Below are positions 8,270-18,933 of a DNA stretch of 64,000 nucleotides, piece after piece. Numbering within the stretch: position 1 is the stretch's first letter; the number at the start of each line of letters is the position of its first letter. The notes under the pieces are model-generated. The model did no database searches. It was not told the DNA's origin and saw only the letters and a program-made list of their open reading frames with translations. The position numbers and the translations under genes were made by a program. This DNA comes from Ruegeria discodermiae. GTDB lineage: Bacteria; Pseudomonadota; Alphaproteobacteria; Rhodobacterales; Rhodobacteraceae. The DNA lies in the NCBI RefSeq assembly GCF_030758345.1, contig NZ_JAVAMO010000010.1, forward strand, positions 1 to 64,000, in the 5' to 3' direction.

Positions 8270-9823
8270 ATGCCACTTATTCGACCTTCGCGCCGCGCCG
8301 TTCTGGCTTCGGGTGCGGCCTTTGTTGCAATGCCCTCGATCAGCCGCGCCGCGTCGCGCCCCACCTTCACCCACGGGGTTCAATCCGGGGACGTCGATAC
8401 GACGTCGGGGATGATCTGGACCAGAACCGATCGTCCCGCCCGAGTAATGATGGAGGTTTCGACCACCGAAAGCTTTGACAACGCGCGTCAGCTGTCACCG
8501 ATGGATGCGATCCCGAATTCAGACTTTGCGGTGAAGCGCCTCGTGGCCGGGTTGCCGTCGGATCAGGATATCTTCTATCGGTTCGTCGCCGCTGATCTCA
8601 GCGACATCAACGTCACCTCCGAGCCGCTGGTGGGCCGGTTCAAGACAGCGCCCACCTCGCGCCGTTCGGTGCGGTTCGCCTGGTCCGGTGATACGGCAGG
8701 CCAGGGCTGGGGCATCGATGACGAAGGCATGGCGACCTACACCACCATGGCCGGTCATCAGCCTGATTTCTTCATCCATTCCGGCGATACTGTCTATGCA
8801 GATGGCCCCATGGAGGATGAAAAAGAACAGCCTGACGGCACCATGTGGAAAAACACCACGCTGATCGATTCCAAGCGCAAGGTGGCCGAAACGCTGCAAG
8901 AATTCCGCGACCAGTGGAAATACAATATGATGGACCGCCACGTGCGGGACATGAATGCAGCCGTTCCGACGTTCATGCAGTGGGACGACCACGAGGTGGT
9001 GAACAACTGGTCGGACAGCAAGGATTTGCTGGGCGATGACAGATACACCGAGAAGTCGGTGCATGTGCTGCAGTCGCGGGCCACGCGCGCGTTCCACGAG
9101 ATGACGCCGCTGCGCCGCTCTGCCGAAGAACCGGCACGGGTCTATCGCAAGATCAGCTATGGTCCCATGCTTGATGTGTTCTTCATCGACCTGCGCTCAT
9201 ATCGCGGGCCGAACGCCGCCGAGATGACCGAAACCCTGACTGACGAACAGCGCGTTTTTGGGCCCGAACAAATCGCATGGCTGAAAGAAGAGCTCGCAGG
9301 ATCAAAGGCGACGTGGAAGGTCATCGCCTCGGATCAGCCTCTGGGTCTGATCGTCTGGGACAACTTCCGCGAACAGGCCGGATCCGAAGGTGTCGCCGAT
9401 GGCACCAATGGCCCCGCCAAAGGGCGTGAGGTTGAACTGGCTGATCTGCTGCGCTTCATCAAGACCGCGGGCATCGACAACACCGTCTGGCTGACCGCTG
9501 ACGTGCATTACACGGCGGCGCATTATTATAACCCGAACGCGGCGCATTTCAGTGATTTCGAACCGTTCTGGGAATTTGTTTCCGGCCCGCTGCACGCTGG
9601 CAGCTTCGGACCCAATGCGCTCGACAATACGTTCGGCCCCGAGGTGAAGTTTGTGAAAGCGCCGCCCGAGGGCCAAGTCAACCTGCCACCATCGATGGGG
9701 CTTCAGTTCTTCGGTCTCGTGGACATTGACGGCGCGACGCAGCAGATGACCGTCCGTCTGATGGATCGCGCGGATACCGAGCTTTACCGTGTGACGCTGG
9801 ACCCGGTCGGCGCATCAATCTGA
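8270..9823 (+). CDS. phoD: PhoD-family alkaline phosphatase / phosphodiesterase, Tat-exported
   Basis: A 517-residue periplasmic metallophosphoesterase that releases phosphate from organic esters. The N-terminus (RPSRRAVLASGAAFVAMP) is a twin-arginine signal. The N-terminal PhoD domain covers about residues 25-120 with THGVQSGD. Metal-binding motifs follow: WSGDTAGQ, HSGDTVYAD, QWDDHEVVNN, ASDQPLG and WLTADVHYTAAHYY, which match the Ca/Fe-binding PhoD core. Start at 8270 has GGGAG upstream. It stands alone; the 130-base leader has an interrupted TGTAACA ... TGTTACA inverted repeat and a CGACATGTCG palindrome, but no convincing Pho box that I can see. Confidence 0.92.
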   Translation: MPLIRPSRRAVLASGAAFVAMPSISRAASRPTFTHGVQSGDVDTTSGMIWTRTDRPARVMMEVSTTESFDNARQLSPMDAIPNSDFAVKRLVAGLPSDQDIFYRFVAADLSDINVTSEPLVGRFKTAPTSRRSVRFAWSGDTAGQGWGIDDEGMATYTTMAGHQPDFFIHSGDTVYADGPMEDEKEQPDGTMWKNTTLIDSKRKVAETLQEFRDQWKYNMMDRHVRDMNAAVPTFMQWDDHEVVNNWSDSKDLLGDDRYTEKSVHVLQSRATRAFHEMTPLRRSAEEPARVYRKISYGPMLDVFFIDLRSYRGPNAAEMTETLTDEQRVFGPEQIAWLKEELAGSKATWKVIASDQPLGLIVWDNFREQAGSEGVADGTNGPAKGREVELADLLRFIKTAGIDNTVWLTADVHYTAAHYYNPNAAHFSDFEPFWEFVSGPLHAGSFGPNALDNTFGPEVKFVKAPPEGQVNLPPSMGLQFFGLVDIDGATQQMTVRLMDRADTELYRVTLDPVGASI

Positions 9824-9952
9824 TCGTTCAGGGGGCGTGCCGCCAGGCGCGCCCCGCTTTCTTGATCGCTCCGATATGAGGCGCGTATCTGCGCTGTTGG
9901 GGCCTGCAATCCGGACGATCAAGAATTTGCCAAGATAATTCACGCAGGGCCG

Positions 9953-9981
9953 TTGACACACACATGCGATATGCCTAGCTA
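9953..9981 (+). promoter_or_regulatory. groESL promoter
   Basis: TTGACA at 9953-9958 and a weak -10 (TAGCTA, 9976-9981) are spaced by 17 bases. They lie directly before the CIRCE element, so HrcA bound there would block initiation. The -35 is strong, the -10 is poor, and a heat-shock sigma factor may also read this region. Confidence 0.55.
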
Positions 9982-9988
9982 TGCGCCG

Positions 9989-10015
9989 TTAGCACTCAGG
10001 ATGTCTGAGTGCTAA
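9989..10015. promoter_or_regulatory. CIRCE operator (HrcA binding site)
   Basis: TTAGCACTC - nine bases - GAGTGCTAA is a perfect copy of the CIRCE consensus. It sits at the expected transcription start of groESL, where the HrcA repressor binds until heat shock inactivates it. hrcA itself is not in the window. Confidence 0.97.
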
Positions 10016-10080
10016 CGGCCCTCCGCGGGAGGCGTGAGGGCGCAAAAGGAAACGTACTTTGAGCCCAAGGAGCTGCAAAG

Positions 10081-10368
10081 ATGGCATTGAAACCGCTTCA
10101 TGACCGTGTGCTGGTTCGTCGCGTCGAGAGCGAAGAGAAAACCGCAGGCGGCCTGATCATTCCCGACAGCGCAAAAGAAAAGCCCAGCGAAGGCGAAGTC
10201 GTCGCGACCGGCGAAGGCGCGCGCAAGGACAGTGGTGAGCTGATCGCGATGTCGGTCAAGGAAGGCGACCGCATCCTGTTCGGCAAATGGTCCGGTACAG
10301 AAGTGAGCATCGACGGCGAAGAGCTGTTGATGATGAAGGAAAGCGACATCATGGGAATCATGGCCTAA
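10081..10368 (+). CDS. groES: co-chaperonin GroES
   Basis: A 95-residue subunit of the heptameric lid that closes the GroEL folding chamber. It begins [11 protein letters not shown] and carries the mobile loop ([14 protein letters not shown], residues 16-29) that contacts GroEL. It has the family length. AAGGAG lies about 8 bases before the ATG. It is the first gene of a two-gene operon behind the CIRCE element, 63 bases before groEL. Confidence 0.99.
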   Translation: MALKPLHDRVLVRRVESEEKTAGGLIIPDSAKEKPSEGEVVATGEGARKDSGELIAMSVKEGDRILFGKWSGTEVSIDGEELLMMKESDIMGIMA

Positions 10369-10407
10369 GCCTGCGTGCTTTGCCGATCCCATATCGCTCA
10401 ACGCTGA

Positions 10408-12075
<1,668 letters not shown>

Positions 12076-12103
12076 GCCACCCGGACCGTTTGGTTCACAG
12101 ATT

Positions 12104-12135
12104 GGGGCGGCCTTCGGGCGGCCCCTTTCTTGTTA
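12104..12135 (+). terminator. terminator of groESL
   Basis: GGGGC and GCCCC pair, then after a G-G mismatch GCC pairs with GGC around a TTCG tetraloop; TTTCTTGTT follows. The hairpin begins 29 bases after the groEL stop. Confidence 0.8.
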
Positions 12136-12232
12136 TGTCGCCCCCAAGGCATTTGAGCCGCGCGCGCCAAGCCAGCTTGTTTCACGGTTTTTTTGGTTTA
12201 TTCATTGGACGCATAGATTTTCGGAGATTCAC

Positions 12233-12640
12233 GTGGCGACCCCAGAAATACACCCCTTGGCAGCCGAGCATATTCCCTCTTACGTGGTGGCTGCTGATGG
12301 CAGCGACTTTCTGTTCACCTTCATGCTGATCTTTACGGTCGCAGTGATCCTGCTCATCGGGGTGGGTTATTTCACCCTGCATTCGATCCCGGAAAAGATG
12401 GCCCATGAGTCCAACCACCCGCAATTCCAGCTTGTGGGCATTCTGGCGCTGCTGGCCCTCTTTACCCATAACGGGATTTTCTGGATCGCGGCGATCCTGG
12501 TGGCGGGGTTCCAGATTCCCGATCTTGCCGCGCCGCTGCGTTCGATTGCAGATGCGATCCGCTCTCTGACCCCCGCGCGGCAAGTGCCACCCGCGCCCGA
12601 GCCGCCTCGCGACCCCGAAACTCTGGTCGAGGAGCGCTGA
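12233..12640 (+). CDS. DUF3302-like small inner-membrane protein, partner of the HlyD-type gene
   Basis: A 135-residue protein with two membrane segments (about residues 22-45 and 65-95) and a proline-rich tail (PPAPEPPRDPE). The stretch TLHSIPEKMAHESNHPQFQ followed by LLALFTHNGIFWIAAILVA resembles the DUF3302 family, typified by YibI of Escherichia coli, which is encoded beside the HlyD-type protein YibH. The same gene order occurs here, three bases before the HlyD gene, which strengthens the call. The start is a GTG at 12233 with GGAG upstream. Function unknown, probably part of the same export or envelope complex. Confidence 0.65.
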   Translation: MATPEIHPLAAEHIPSYVVAADGSDFLFTFMLIFTVAVILLIGVGYFTLHSIPEKMAHESNHPQFQLVGILALLALFTHNGIFWIAAILVAGFQIPDLAAPLRSIADAIRSLTPARQVPPAPEPPRDPETLVEER

Positions 12641-12643
12641 TCC

Positions 12644-13879
12644 ATGCTGGAAACAATGATGTGCGCCCTGATCACGGTGCTGCCCGACTACCTGTTCCGC
12701 CGTTATTTTCAGGGCAAGCGGATCGGCCATGAGATCACCTTGTTCACCATGTGGTACGAGTTGCGCTGGGGTTTGACCGCCTGCGCGATCCTGGCCCTGA
12801 CGGTGATCACCACCTTGTTCTACTTTCATCCGGCCAGCTCCAGCGTGGCCTCGTATTTCCGCACGGTGACCATTCTGCCCCAGTTGGGCGGGCGCGTCTC
12901 CGAGGTCTTCGTCAAGAACAACGAACTGGTGACCGCCGGGCAGCCGATTTTCAGGCTTGAGGATTACACACAGCAGGCGCAGGTGCAGGCCGCCAATGCC
13001 AAGATCGCCGAAGTTCAGGCCTCAATGAAGGTTGCCGAAACCGATCTGGCAGAGGCTGATGCGGGCATTGCAGGCGCGCGTGCCTCGCTTGCGCAAGCGG
13101 TCGAGGATCTTGAGCGCAATGAAACCCTGCGCGACGAAGGCTCCAGCGCGGTTCGACTGGCCGAGGTCGAACGGCTGGAAAACCTTGTCGCCGAGCGCGA
13201 GGCGCAGGTGGTTGCGGCGCAGGCACAGAAGGCAGCAGTTGAACAACAGATTCAGGAGTTGATCCCGGCGCAGATGGCAAGTGCGATTGCACAGCTAGAT
13301 GCCGCCAATACCGAACTTGAAAAGACGCTCATTCTGGCCGGTGTCACCGGTACAGTCGAACAGTTCGGCCTGCAGGTCGGCGACTATGTCAGCCCGCTCT
13401 TGCGCCCCGCTGGCATTCTGGTGCCGTCCTTTTCCGGGCGCGACCGGTTTGAGGCCGGATTCAATCAGATGGCGGCGCAGGTTATTAAGCCCGGCATGAT
13501 CGGCGAGATCGGCTGCATGACCCGCCCGTTCAAGGTCATTCCGGTCGTCGTCGTCGGAGTGCAGGATGTCATCCCCTCGGGTCAGATCCGCCCCAGCGAC
13601 GAGTTGCGTGATCCGGCAAGAAACCAGGTTCCCGGCTCGATCCTGGTCTATCTGGAGCCGCTCTATGAAGGTGTGGCCGACCACATTCCACCGGGCAGCA
13701 CCTGTCTGGCCAATGTCTATACCGACAACCATCACAAGCTAGAGGATGAGAATCTGGGCTTCTGGCACAAGGCGTTCTTGCATGTGGTGGATGCGATCGG
13801 CGTGGTGCACGCGGCGGGGCTGCGGTTGCGGCTGATCCTGATGCCGGTCAATACGCTGGTTCTGACGGGCGGCCATTAA
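12644..13879 (+). CDS. HlyD-family membrane-fusion protein (YibH-like)
   Basis: A 411-residue periplasmic adaptor anchored by one N-terminal membrane segment (about residues 45-65). A lipoyl-type half motif (TVTILPQLGGRVSEVFVKNNELVTAGQPIFRLE, in two parts around residues 75-105) is followed by a long alanine- and glutamate-rich alpha-helical hairpin (about 110-220) and the second lipoyl half (TLILAGVTGTVEQFGLQVGDYV). This is the HlyD/EmrA layout. It starts three bases after the DUF3302-like gene. No ABC or MFS pump or outer-membrane channel gene is adjacent, so its pump partner is unknown. Confidence 0.8.
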   Translation: MLETMMCALITVLPDYLFRRYFQGKRIGHEITLFTMWYELRWGLTACAILALTVITTLFYFHPASSSVASYFRTVTILPQLGGRVSEVFVKNNELVTAGQPIFRLEDYTQQAQVQAANAKIAEVQASMKVAETDLAEADAGIAGARASLAQAVEDLERNETLRDEGSSAVRLAEVERLENLVAEREAQVVAAQAQKAAVEQQIQELIPAQMASAIAQLDAANTELEKTLILAGVTGTVEQFGLQVGDYVSPLLRPAGILVPSFSGRDRFEAGFNQMAAQVIKPGMIGEIGCMTRPFKVIPVVVVGVQDVIPSGQIRPSDELRDPARNQVPGSILVYLEPLYEGVADHIPPGSTCLANVYTDNHHKLEDENLGFWHKAFLHVVDAIGVVHAAGLRLRLILMPVNTLVLTGGH

Positions 13880-13904
13880 GGCTCGGGCTTTCGCTCGCCG
13901 AGCC
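13880..13904 (+). terminator. hairpin after the HlyD-type gene
   Basis: GGCTCGG and CCGAGCC form a seven-base stem right after the stop codon. The tail (CACCACTCTTT) is only weakly T-rich. Confidence 0.4.
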
Positions 13905-14005
13905 CACCACTCTTTCAAAAGCGCTAGGCGCAATGCGCAGGAAACGGATCGTCTCCTGCGCGCGCGCATGTCATCGCTGGCTTGTCAAAACCAAGGAGCC
14001 GGGCG

Positions 14006-14929
14006 ATGGGACCAGTAGCCAAATCAATGGATGTGCAGGACTGGGGTCTGCTTGTTTTTCTGTCGATCCTGTGGGGGGCGACCTTCTTCTGGGCCGGGGT
14101 CGCGGTAAAAGAGTTGCCGCCACTGACCGTTGTGCTGATCCGGGTCGGGCTTGCCGCACTTGCCCTGCTGCCGCTCTTGTTCTGGGCCGGTCACCGCCTG
14201 CCGCGCAGCCTCTCTGGCTGGGTGCCGTTTCTGGGCATGGGGCTGCTCAACAACGTGCTGCCGTTCGGTTTCATCTTCGCTGGTCAGACACAGATCGGCG
14301 TGGGTCTGTCCGCCATCATCAACTCGATGACACCGCTATTCACCGTCCTGGTCATGGCCGGATTCGGTGAAGAGCGTCTGACCCGGTTCCGCTTGATCGG
14401 TGTGTTGATGGGTGTCGGAGGCGTTGGCGTTCTGAACGGTGGCGGCGCGGCGCTGCAAGGGGGGCAGATACTGGGTATCGCGCTCTGCATGGCGGGCGCG
14501 ATGAGCTACGGGTTTGCCGCACTCTGGGCGCGTCGCAGGCTGGCGAATGTTCCGCCGCTCAAATCCGCCACTTGCCAGTTGATGTGTTCGACAGCGATTC
14601 TGTTGCCTGTTGTGACGCTGATCGATCGGCCCTGGACGCTTGCCATGCCCTCTGACGGGGTTCTCTATGCGATGGTTGCATTGGCGGTGTTGGGCACGGC
14701 GCTGGCCTATCTGGTGTTTTTCCGCATTCTTGCGAGCGCTGGTCCAAGCAATGTGATGCTGGTTACCCTGCTGATCCCCGTAACCGCGATCCTGCTGGGC
14801 TGGGCCTTGCTGGACGAGGCTGTGACGGCCCGCGATCTGATCGGGGCCGGGGTGATCGGGCTGGGCCTGCTGTTCATCGACGGTCGCATTCCGTCCCGAC
14901 TGGGCGGAGTGCGGCGCGCGAGGTCATGA
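14006..14929 (+). CDS. DMT-superfamily (EamA) transporter
   Basis: A 307-residue inner-membrane protein with about ten hydrophobic segments in two EamA repeats (roughly residues 10-140 and 150-295). Features include LWGATFFWAGVAVKELPPL early in repeat one and the pattern GTALAYLVFFRILASAGPS in repeat two. The family exports amino acids, nucleobases or other metabolites; the substrate cannot be told. The ATG at 14006 follows AAGGAG by 10 bases. A second DMT gene follows on the same strand about 70 bases later, but the two are not close copies. Confidence 0.85.
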   Translation: MGPVAKSMDVQDWGLLVFLSILWGATFFWAGVAVKELPPLTVVLIRVGLAALALLPLLFWAGHRLPRSLSGWVPFLGMGLLNNVLPFGFIFAGQTQIGVGLSAIINSMTPLFTVLVMAGFGEERLTRFRLIGVLMGVGGVGVLNGGGAALQGGQILGIALCMAGAMSYGFAALWARRRLANVPPLKSATCQLMCSTAILLPVVTLIDRPWTLAMPSDGVLYAMVALAVLGTALAYLVFFRILASAGPSNVMLVTLLIPVTAILLGWALLDEAVTARDLIGAGVIGLGLLFIDGRIPSRLGGVRRARS

Positions 14930-14996
14930 CTGCACCCGATCCGGCGCATACGCGGAATTGAGTGTTCAAGGCGCGGCACAGCGGATATGGGCAGGT

Positions 14997-15839
14997 ATGC
15001 GCCTGATTTTGCTCATCTGTCTCACCATGGTGGCCTTTGCCGCCAACTCGATCCTGAACCGGCTGGCCGTGGGCAGCGACGCGGCTGATCCCGGCTCTTT
15101 TGCTGTGGTCCGCGTCTTGGCCGGGGCGGTGTTCCTGTGCCTTCTTGTGCTGGCGCGGGGGGGGCGGGTGCCGTTGACGGGCTCGGGCCGCGTGGTGGGC
15201 GCGCTGTCGCTGACTATCTACATGGTTGGGTTCTCGATGGCCTATCTGACGTTGGATGCCGGGCTGGGCGCGCTGATCCTGTTTGGTGTTGTGCAGATCG
15301 CGATGTTTGCCTTTGGTGCGTTGCGCGGCGCACGACCCTCGCCGAAACAGATTCTGGGCGCGGCGATTGCCTTTGCGGGGCTGGCCTATGTGCTCTGGCC
15401 GTCTGGTGGCGCGCAGGTGGATGCCGGTGGCGCTGCCCTGATGGCCCTGGCCGGGCTTGGCTGGGCCGCTTATACGCTTGCGGGTCGCTCCGCTCCGGAC
15501 GCGCTAAAGGCCACCGCCGCCAATTTCGTGGTCGCCCTGCCGTTGACTGCGGCTGCGATCTGGGTGGTTGGCCCGGCATTGAACATGACGCTTACCGGGC
15601 TGGCGCTGGCCTGCCTTTCCGGGGCGGTGACATCGGGCATGGGCTATGCGCTCTGGTACCGGTTGGTCCCACAGCTCAGCCCGGCTGTGGCGGCGACGGT
15701 GCAGTTGAGCGTGCCGGTGATCGCGCTGGTGGCGGGCGTGTTGCTGCTGGGCGAGGTGGGCAGCCTTTCGCTGGTTCTGGGCACGGCGCTGGTGTTGGGT
15801 GGCATCGCCCTTGCGGTCCTGCCCGGCGCGCGGCGCTGA
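14997..15839 (+). CDS. DMT-superfamily (EamA) transporter, second copy
   Basis: A 280-residue protein with about ten membrane segments in two EamA repeats. It opens MRLILLICLTMVAFAANSIL, whose AANSILNRLA stretch is typical of a subgroup of DMT exporters, and repeats YALWYRLVPQLSPAVAATVQ near residue 215. The ATG at 14997 is preceded by a poor ribosome binding site (GGGCAGGT); upstream GTG and TTG starts are possible. Substrate unknown. It probably shares a transcript with the gene before it. Confidence 0.8.
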   Translation: MRLILLICLTMVAFAANSILNRLAVGSDAADPGSFAVVRVLAGAVFLCLLVLARGGRVPLTGSGRVVGALSLTIYMVGFSMAYLTLDAGLGALILFGVVQIAMFAFGALRGARPSPKQILGAAIAFAGLAYVLWPSGGAQVDAGGAALMALAGLGWAAYTLAGRSAPDALKATAANFVVALPLTAAAIWVVGPALNMTLTGLALACLSGAVTSGMGYALWYRLVPQLSPAVAATVQLSVPVIALVAGVLLLGEVGSLSLVLGTALVLGGIALAVLPGARR

Positions 15840-15877
15840 GGGTTTATCCCGGCACGGATTGAAGGTATCCCGCTGCC

Positions 15878-16648
15878 ATGCGTATCCTGTCTTTCCTGTT
15901 GCTGATCCTGCCTGCGCCGGCATTGGCCGAATGTGTCATCCTGCTGCACGGGCTGGCCCGGACCGAGGTGTCGCTGACCGTCATGCAACAGGCGCTGGAA
16001 CTGGCGGGATATGACACGGTTGCGCCGGGTTACCCCTCGACCGATCTGCCGATTGACCAATTGGCCGCGCAAACGCTGCCCCCCGCGATCGAGGCCTGCG
16101 GCGATCAGAAAGTGAACTTTGTGGCCCATAGCATGGGGGGTATCCTGATCCGCTACTGGATGCAGGATCACAAGCCTGAGAATATGGGCCGTGTTGTCAT
16201 GCTGGGGCCGCCCAATCAGGGCAGCCAACTGGTCGATGAGTTGGGCGATTTTGAGGTTTTCGGCCTGCTGCACGGGCCCGCGGGTCTTTCGCTGGGCACC
16301 GGATCTGACAGCGTGCCGCTGAGCCTGCCGCCGGTGAATTTCGAGCTTGGGGTGATCGCTGGTAGGAACTCTCTGAACCCCGTCTTTTCGGCGATGATCG
16401 ACGGGCCGGATGATGGCAAGGTGTCGGTGGCTTCGACCGCTGTGGCGGGGATGGACGATCACATCGTGCTGCCGGTCACCCATACGTTCATGATGAACAA
16501 TCCGCTGGTCATCAGAGAGACCGAGCATTTCCTGAAGTATGGCCGGTTCGACCCTGATCTGACCTGGATCGATTCGCTGATCGGGCCGGTCAAGGAAGGC
16601 TGCGACGGGCAGGATTGCGGCGCCGATGAGGAGGCGCCGCGCGAATGA
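15878..16648 (+). CDS. secreted alpha/beta hydrolase (lipase/esterase-like)
   Basis: A 256-residue protein with a signal peptide (MRILSFLLLILPAPALAE). The mature part starts with the oxyanion segment LLHGLART, and the nucleophile elbow FVAHSMGGIL puts the catalytic Ser at residue 85. A catalytic Asp is likely in SVASTAVAGMDDH and a His in that region or in HTFMMNN. The fold resembles lipase class 2 / PGAP1-like acyl hydrolases of the periplasm. It overlaps the next gene by four bases (ATGA), so the two are translationally coupled. Confidence 0.8.
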   Translation: MRILSFLLLILPAPALAECVILLHGLARTEVSLTVMQQALELAGYDTVAPGYPSTDLPIDQLAAQTLPPAIEACGDQKVNFVAHSMGGILIRYWMQDHKPENMGRVVMLGPPNQGSQLVDELGDFEVFGLLHGPAGLSLGTGSDSVPLSLPPVNFELGVIAGRNSLNPVFSAMIDGPDDGKVSVASTAVAGMDDHIVLPVTHTFMMNNPLVIRETEHFLKYGRFDPDLTWIDSLIGPVKEGCDGQDCGADEEAPRE

Positions 16649-17790
16649 GCCTGGAACTGACATTTACCGGAGCCCAGGTGCTGTTGCCGGGGCAGGGGCT
16701 GGTTGAGGCTGAAGTTTCCATTGCCGACGGGGTGATCTCGGAGGGCGCGGGCCGCAAGGTAAATCTGGATGGCTATCTGGTGCTGCCCGGTATCGTCGAT
16801 CTGCATGGCGACGGGTTCGAGCGGCACCTGGCCCCAAGGCGCGGCGCGATGAAGCAGATGGACGAAGGGGTGATCGCCACCGAGGCCGAACTGGCCGCCA
16901 ACGGCATCACCACCGCTGTCATGGCGCAATTCTGGAGCTGGGAGGGCGGCGTGCGCGGCCCGGATTACGCGGCGCAGGTCTTTGCCGCCATCGCCAGAAT
17001 GCGCGCGCGTGTCGTGACCGATCTGCTGCCGCAACTGCGGTTCGAAACGCATATGCTGGAGGATTATGACGCTCTGCCGGAGCGTCTGGCGGATTGGGGC
17101 GTGTCTTATCTGGTGTTCAACGACCACCTGCCGCATGATCGGCTGGCTGCGGGTCGCACACCGCCGCGCCTGACCGGGCAGGCCTTGAAAGCGCGGCGCA
17201 ACCCCGAGGCACATCTGGCTCTGCTGCAGCAGTTGCACGAGAACGGAGCCAAAGTTCCCGCCGCGCTGGATCGCATATGTGAGATTTTGCGGGCGCAGGG
17301 CGTTGTGCTGGGCAGCCATGACGATCAGAGCGCACAGGACCGCGCGGACTGGCGCGCGCGGGGGGCGCGGATTGCCGAGTTTCCCGAAACCATCGAGGCC
17401 GCCGAGGCGGCCAAGGCGGCAGGTGATCCGGTTATCCTGGGGGCCCCGAATGTAGTGCGGGGCGGGTCGCATAAAGGCAATGCCAGCGCGCTGGATCTGA
17501 TCTCGATGGGGCTGTGTGAAGCCATCGCCTCGGATTATCACTATCCCAGCCCACGCCGGGCGGCACTGATGCTGGCGCGCAGTGGTGTGTTGGACTTTGC
17601 TTCTTCCTGGGATCTGATCTCATCAGGACCGGCGCGGGTGCTGGGACTGGAGGACCGGGGCGCGCTTGCGCCGGGCAAGCGCGCCGATCTAGTGGTGCTG
17701 GAGGCCGAGAGCCATCGGGTGGCGCTGACACTTGCAGGCGGGCGCGTGAGTTATATGAATGGTGCCATTGCCGAGCGGCTGCTGAGGTAG
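16645..17790 (+). CDS. phnM: PhnM-like phosphonate diphosphatase
   Basis: A 381-residue amidohydrolase-superfamily protein. PhnM cleaves pyrophosphate from ribose 1-methylphosphonate 5-triphosphate in the carbon-phosphorus lyase route. Diagnostic features are the early VDLHGDGFERHLAPR (around residue 53) in place of the usual HxH motif, GSHDDQ, and the late APNVVRGGSHKGNASA followed by ASDYHYPS. Length is normal. The odd thing is context: no phnG-L, phnN or phosphonate transport genes are in the window, and the gene is coupled to a secreted hydrolase. It may serve a phn cluster elsewhere or act on another triphosphate. Confidence 0.85.
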   Translation: MSLELTFTGAQVLLPGQGLVEAEVSIADGVISEGAGRKVNLDGYLVLPGIVDLHGDGFERHLAPRRGAMKQMDEGVIATEAELAANGITTAVMAQFWSWEGGVRGPDYAAQVFAAIARMRARVVTDLLPQLRFETHMLEDYDALPERLADWGVSYLVFNDHLPHDRLAAGRTPPRLTGQALKARRNPEAHLALLQQLHENGAKVPAALDRICEILRAQGVVLGSHDDQSAQDRADWRARGARIAEFPETIEAAEAAKAAGDPVILGAPNVVRGGSHKGNASALDLISMGLCEAIASDYHYPSPRRAALMLARSGVLDFASSWDLISSGPARVLGLEDRGALAPGKRADLVVLEAESHRVALTLAGGRVSYMNGAIAERLLR

Positions 17791-17857
17791 CGCGGACGCG
17801 GCGGCTCGGGCCCGGCGGGCCGTCGCCGCCACGTCGAAAATCTGTGATTTTCGGGCG

Positions 17858-18931
17858 TCAGGTGGCGCGAGTGATGCGATTGACATGGCCCATCTTGCGA
17901 CCCGGCTTGACCTCGGCCTTGCCATAGAGATGCAGCGCTACGTCCCGTTCTTGCGCCAGTGCAGGAACCCGGTCCATATCGTCACCGATCAGGTTTTCCA
18001 TCACCACATCCGCATAGCGTTGCCCGTCACCCAGCGGCCAGCCAGCGACCGCGCGGATATGCTGTTCGAACTGGTCTACAGTGCAGCCGTTTTGCGTCCA
18101 ATGGCCGGAATTGTGTACGCGTGGGGCGATCTCGTTCACGATCAGGCCTTGCGGCGTTACAAACAGCTCCACCCCCATCACGCCGACATAATCCAGACGA
18201 TTCAGGATATTGGCGGTCAGTAGCACGGCATCGGTTTTCTGCGCGGAGGTCAGTCGGGCGGGGACCGTTGTGGTGCGCAGGATACCTGCCTCATGCACGT
18301 TCTCACCCGGGTCGAAACAGGCGACCTGACCGTCGAGCCCGCGTGCGGCAATGATCGAGACCTCGTGCGAGAAGTCCACAAACCCTTCCAGAATGGCGGG
18401 TGCCCCTGCCATGTCGGCCAGCGCCACCTCGGCATCGGCGGGGGTTTTCAGGCGGGCCTGCCCCTTGCCGTCATAGCCGAAGCGGCGGGTTTTCAGGATT
18501 GCGGGTGTACCGATCTCGGCAATTGCAGCCTGCAGGCCAGCCAGATCGGTGATATCAGCAAAAGGCGCGGTTTGCAGACCGAGATCGCGCAGAAAGTGTT
18601 TTTCGGTGAGCCGGTCCTGGCTGATCCGCAGCGCCTCGCGCCCGGGGTGGATCGGGCGATGTGCTTCGAGCAGGTCGAGCGCCTGTGTCGGTATGTTCTC
18701 GAATTCATAGGTGATCACGTCGACCGATTGGGCAAAAGCGGTGAGCGCGGCCTCATCTTCATAGGAGGCGGTTGTGACGGCATGGGCAACATGGCCTGCA
18801 GGTGGGTTTGCGCCGGGTTCATAAATATGCGTGACAAAACCTAACCGCGCCGCTGCAACTGACAGCATCCGGCCCAACTGGCCACCACCCAGAATACCAA
18901 TCCGTGCGCCCCGGTTTAGCGTGTCTGTCAT
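17858..18931 (-). CDS. purK: 5-(carboxyamino)imidazole ribonucleotide synthase
   Basis: A 357-residue ATP-grasp enzyme that carboxylates aminoimidazole ribonucleotide with bicarbonate and ATP in purine synthesis. The N-terminus IGILGGGQLGRML (residues 10-22) is the PurK signature. The ATP-grasp core shows LKTRRFGYDGKGQ and EGFVDFSHEVSII, and the C-terminal metal-binding part VNEIAPRVHNSGHWT. The start at 18931 has GGAG eight bases upstream. It is the last gene of purE - reductase - purK; only two bases separate it from the reductase gene. Confidence 0.97.
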   Translation of the reverse strand: MTDTLNRGARIGILGGGQLGRMLSVAAARLGFVTHIYEPGANPPAGHVAHAVTTASYEDEAALTAFAQSVDVITYEFENIPTQALDLLEAHRPIHPGREALRISQDRLTEKHFLRDLGLQTAPFADITDLAGLQAAIAEIGTPAILKTRRFGYDGKGQARLKTPADAEVALADMAGAPAILEGFVDFSHEVSIIAARGLDGQVACFDPGENVHEAGILRTTTVPARLTSAQKTDAVLLTANILNRLDYVGVMGVELFVTPQGLIVNEIAPRVHNSGHWTQNGCTVDQFEQHIRAVAGWPLGDGQRYADVVMENLIGDDMDRVPALAQERDVALHLYGKAEVKPGRKMGHVNRITRAT

Positions 18932-18933
18932 TG

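Noticed and set aside
9989-10015. Attachment site or recombination repeat
   Set aside because: The inverted repeat is exactly the CIRCE operator before groESL, so no further explanation is needed.
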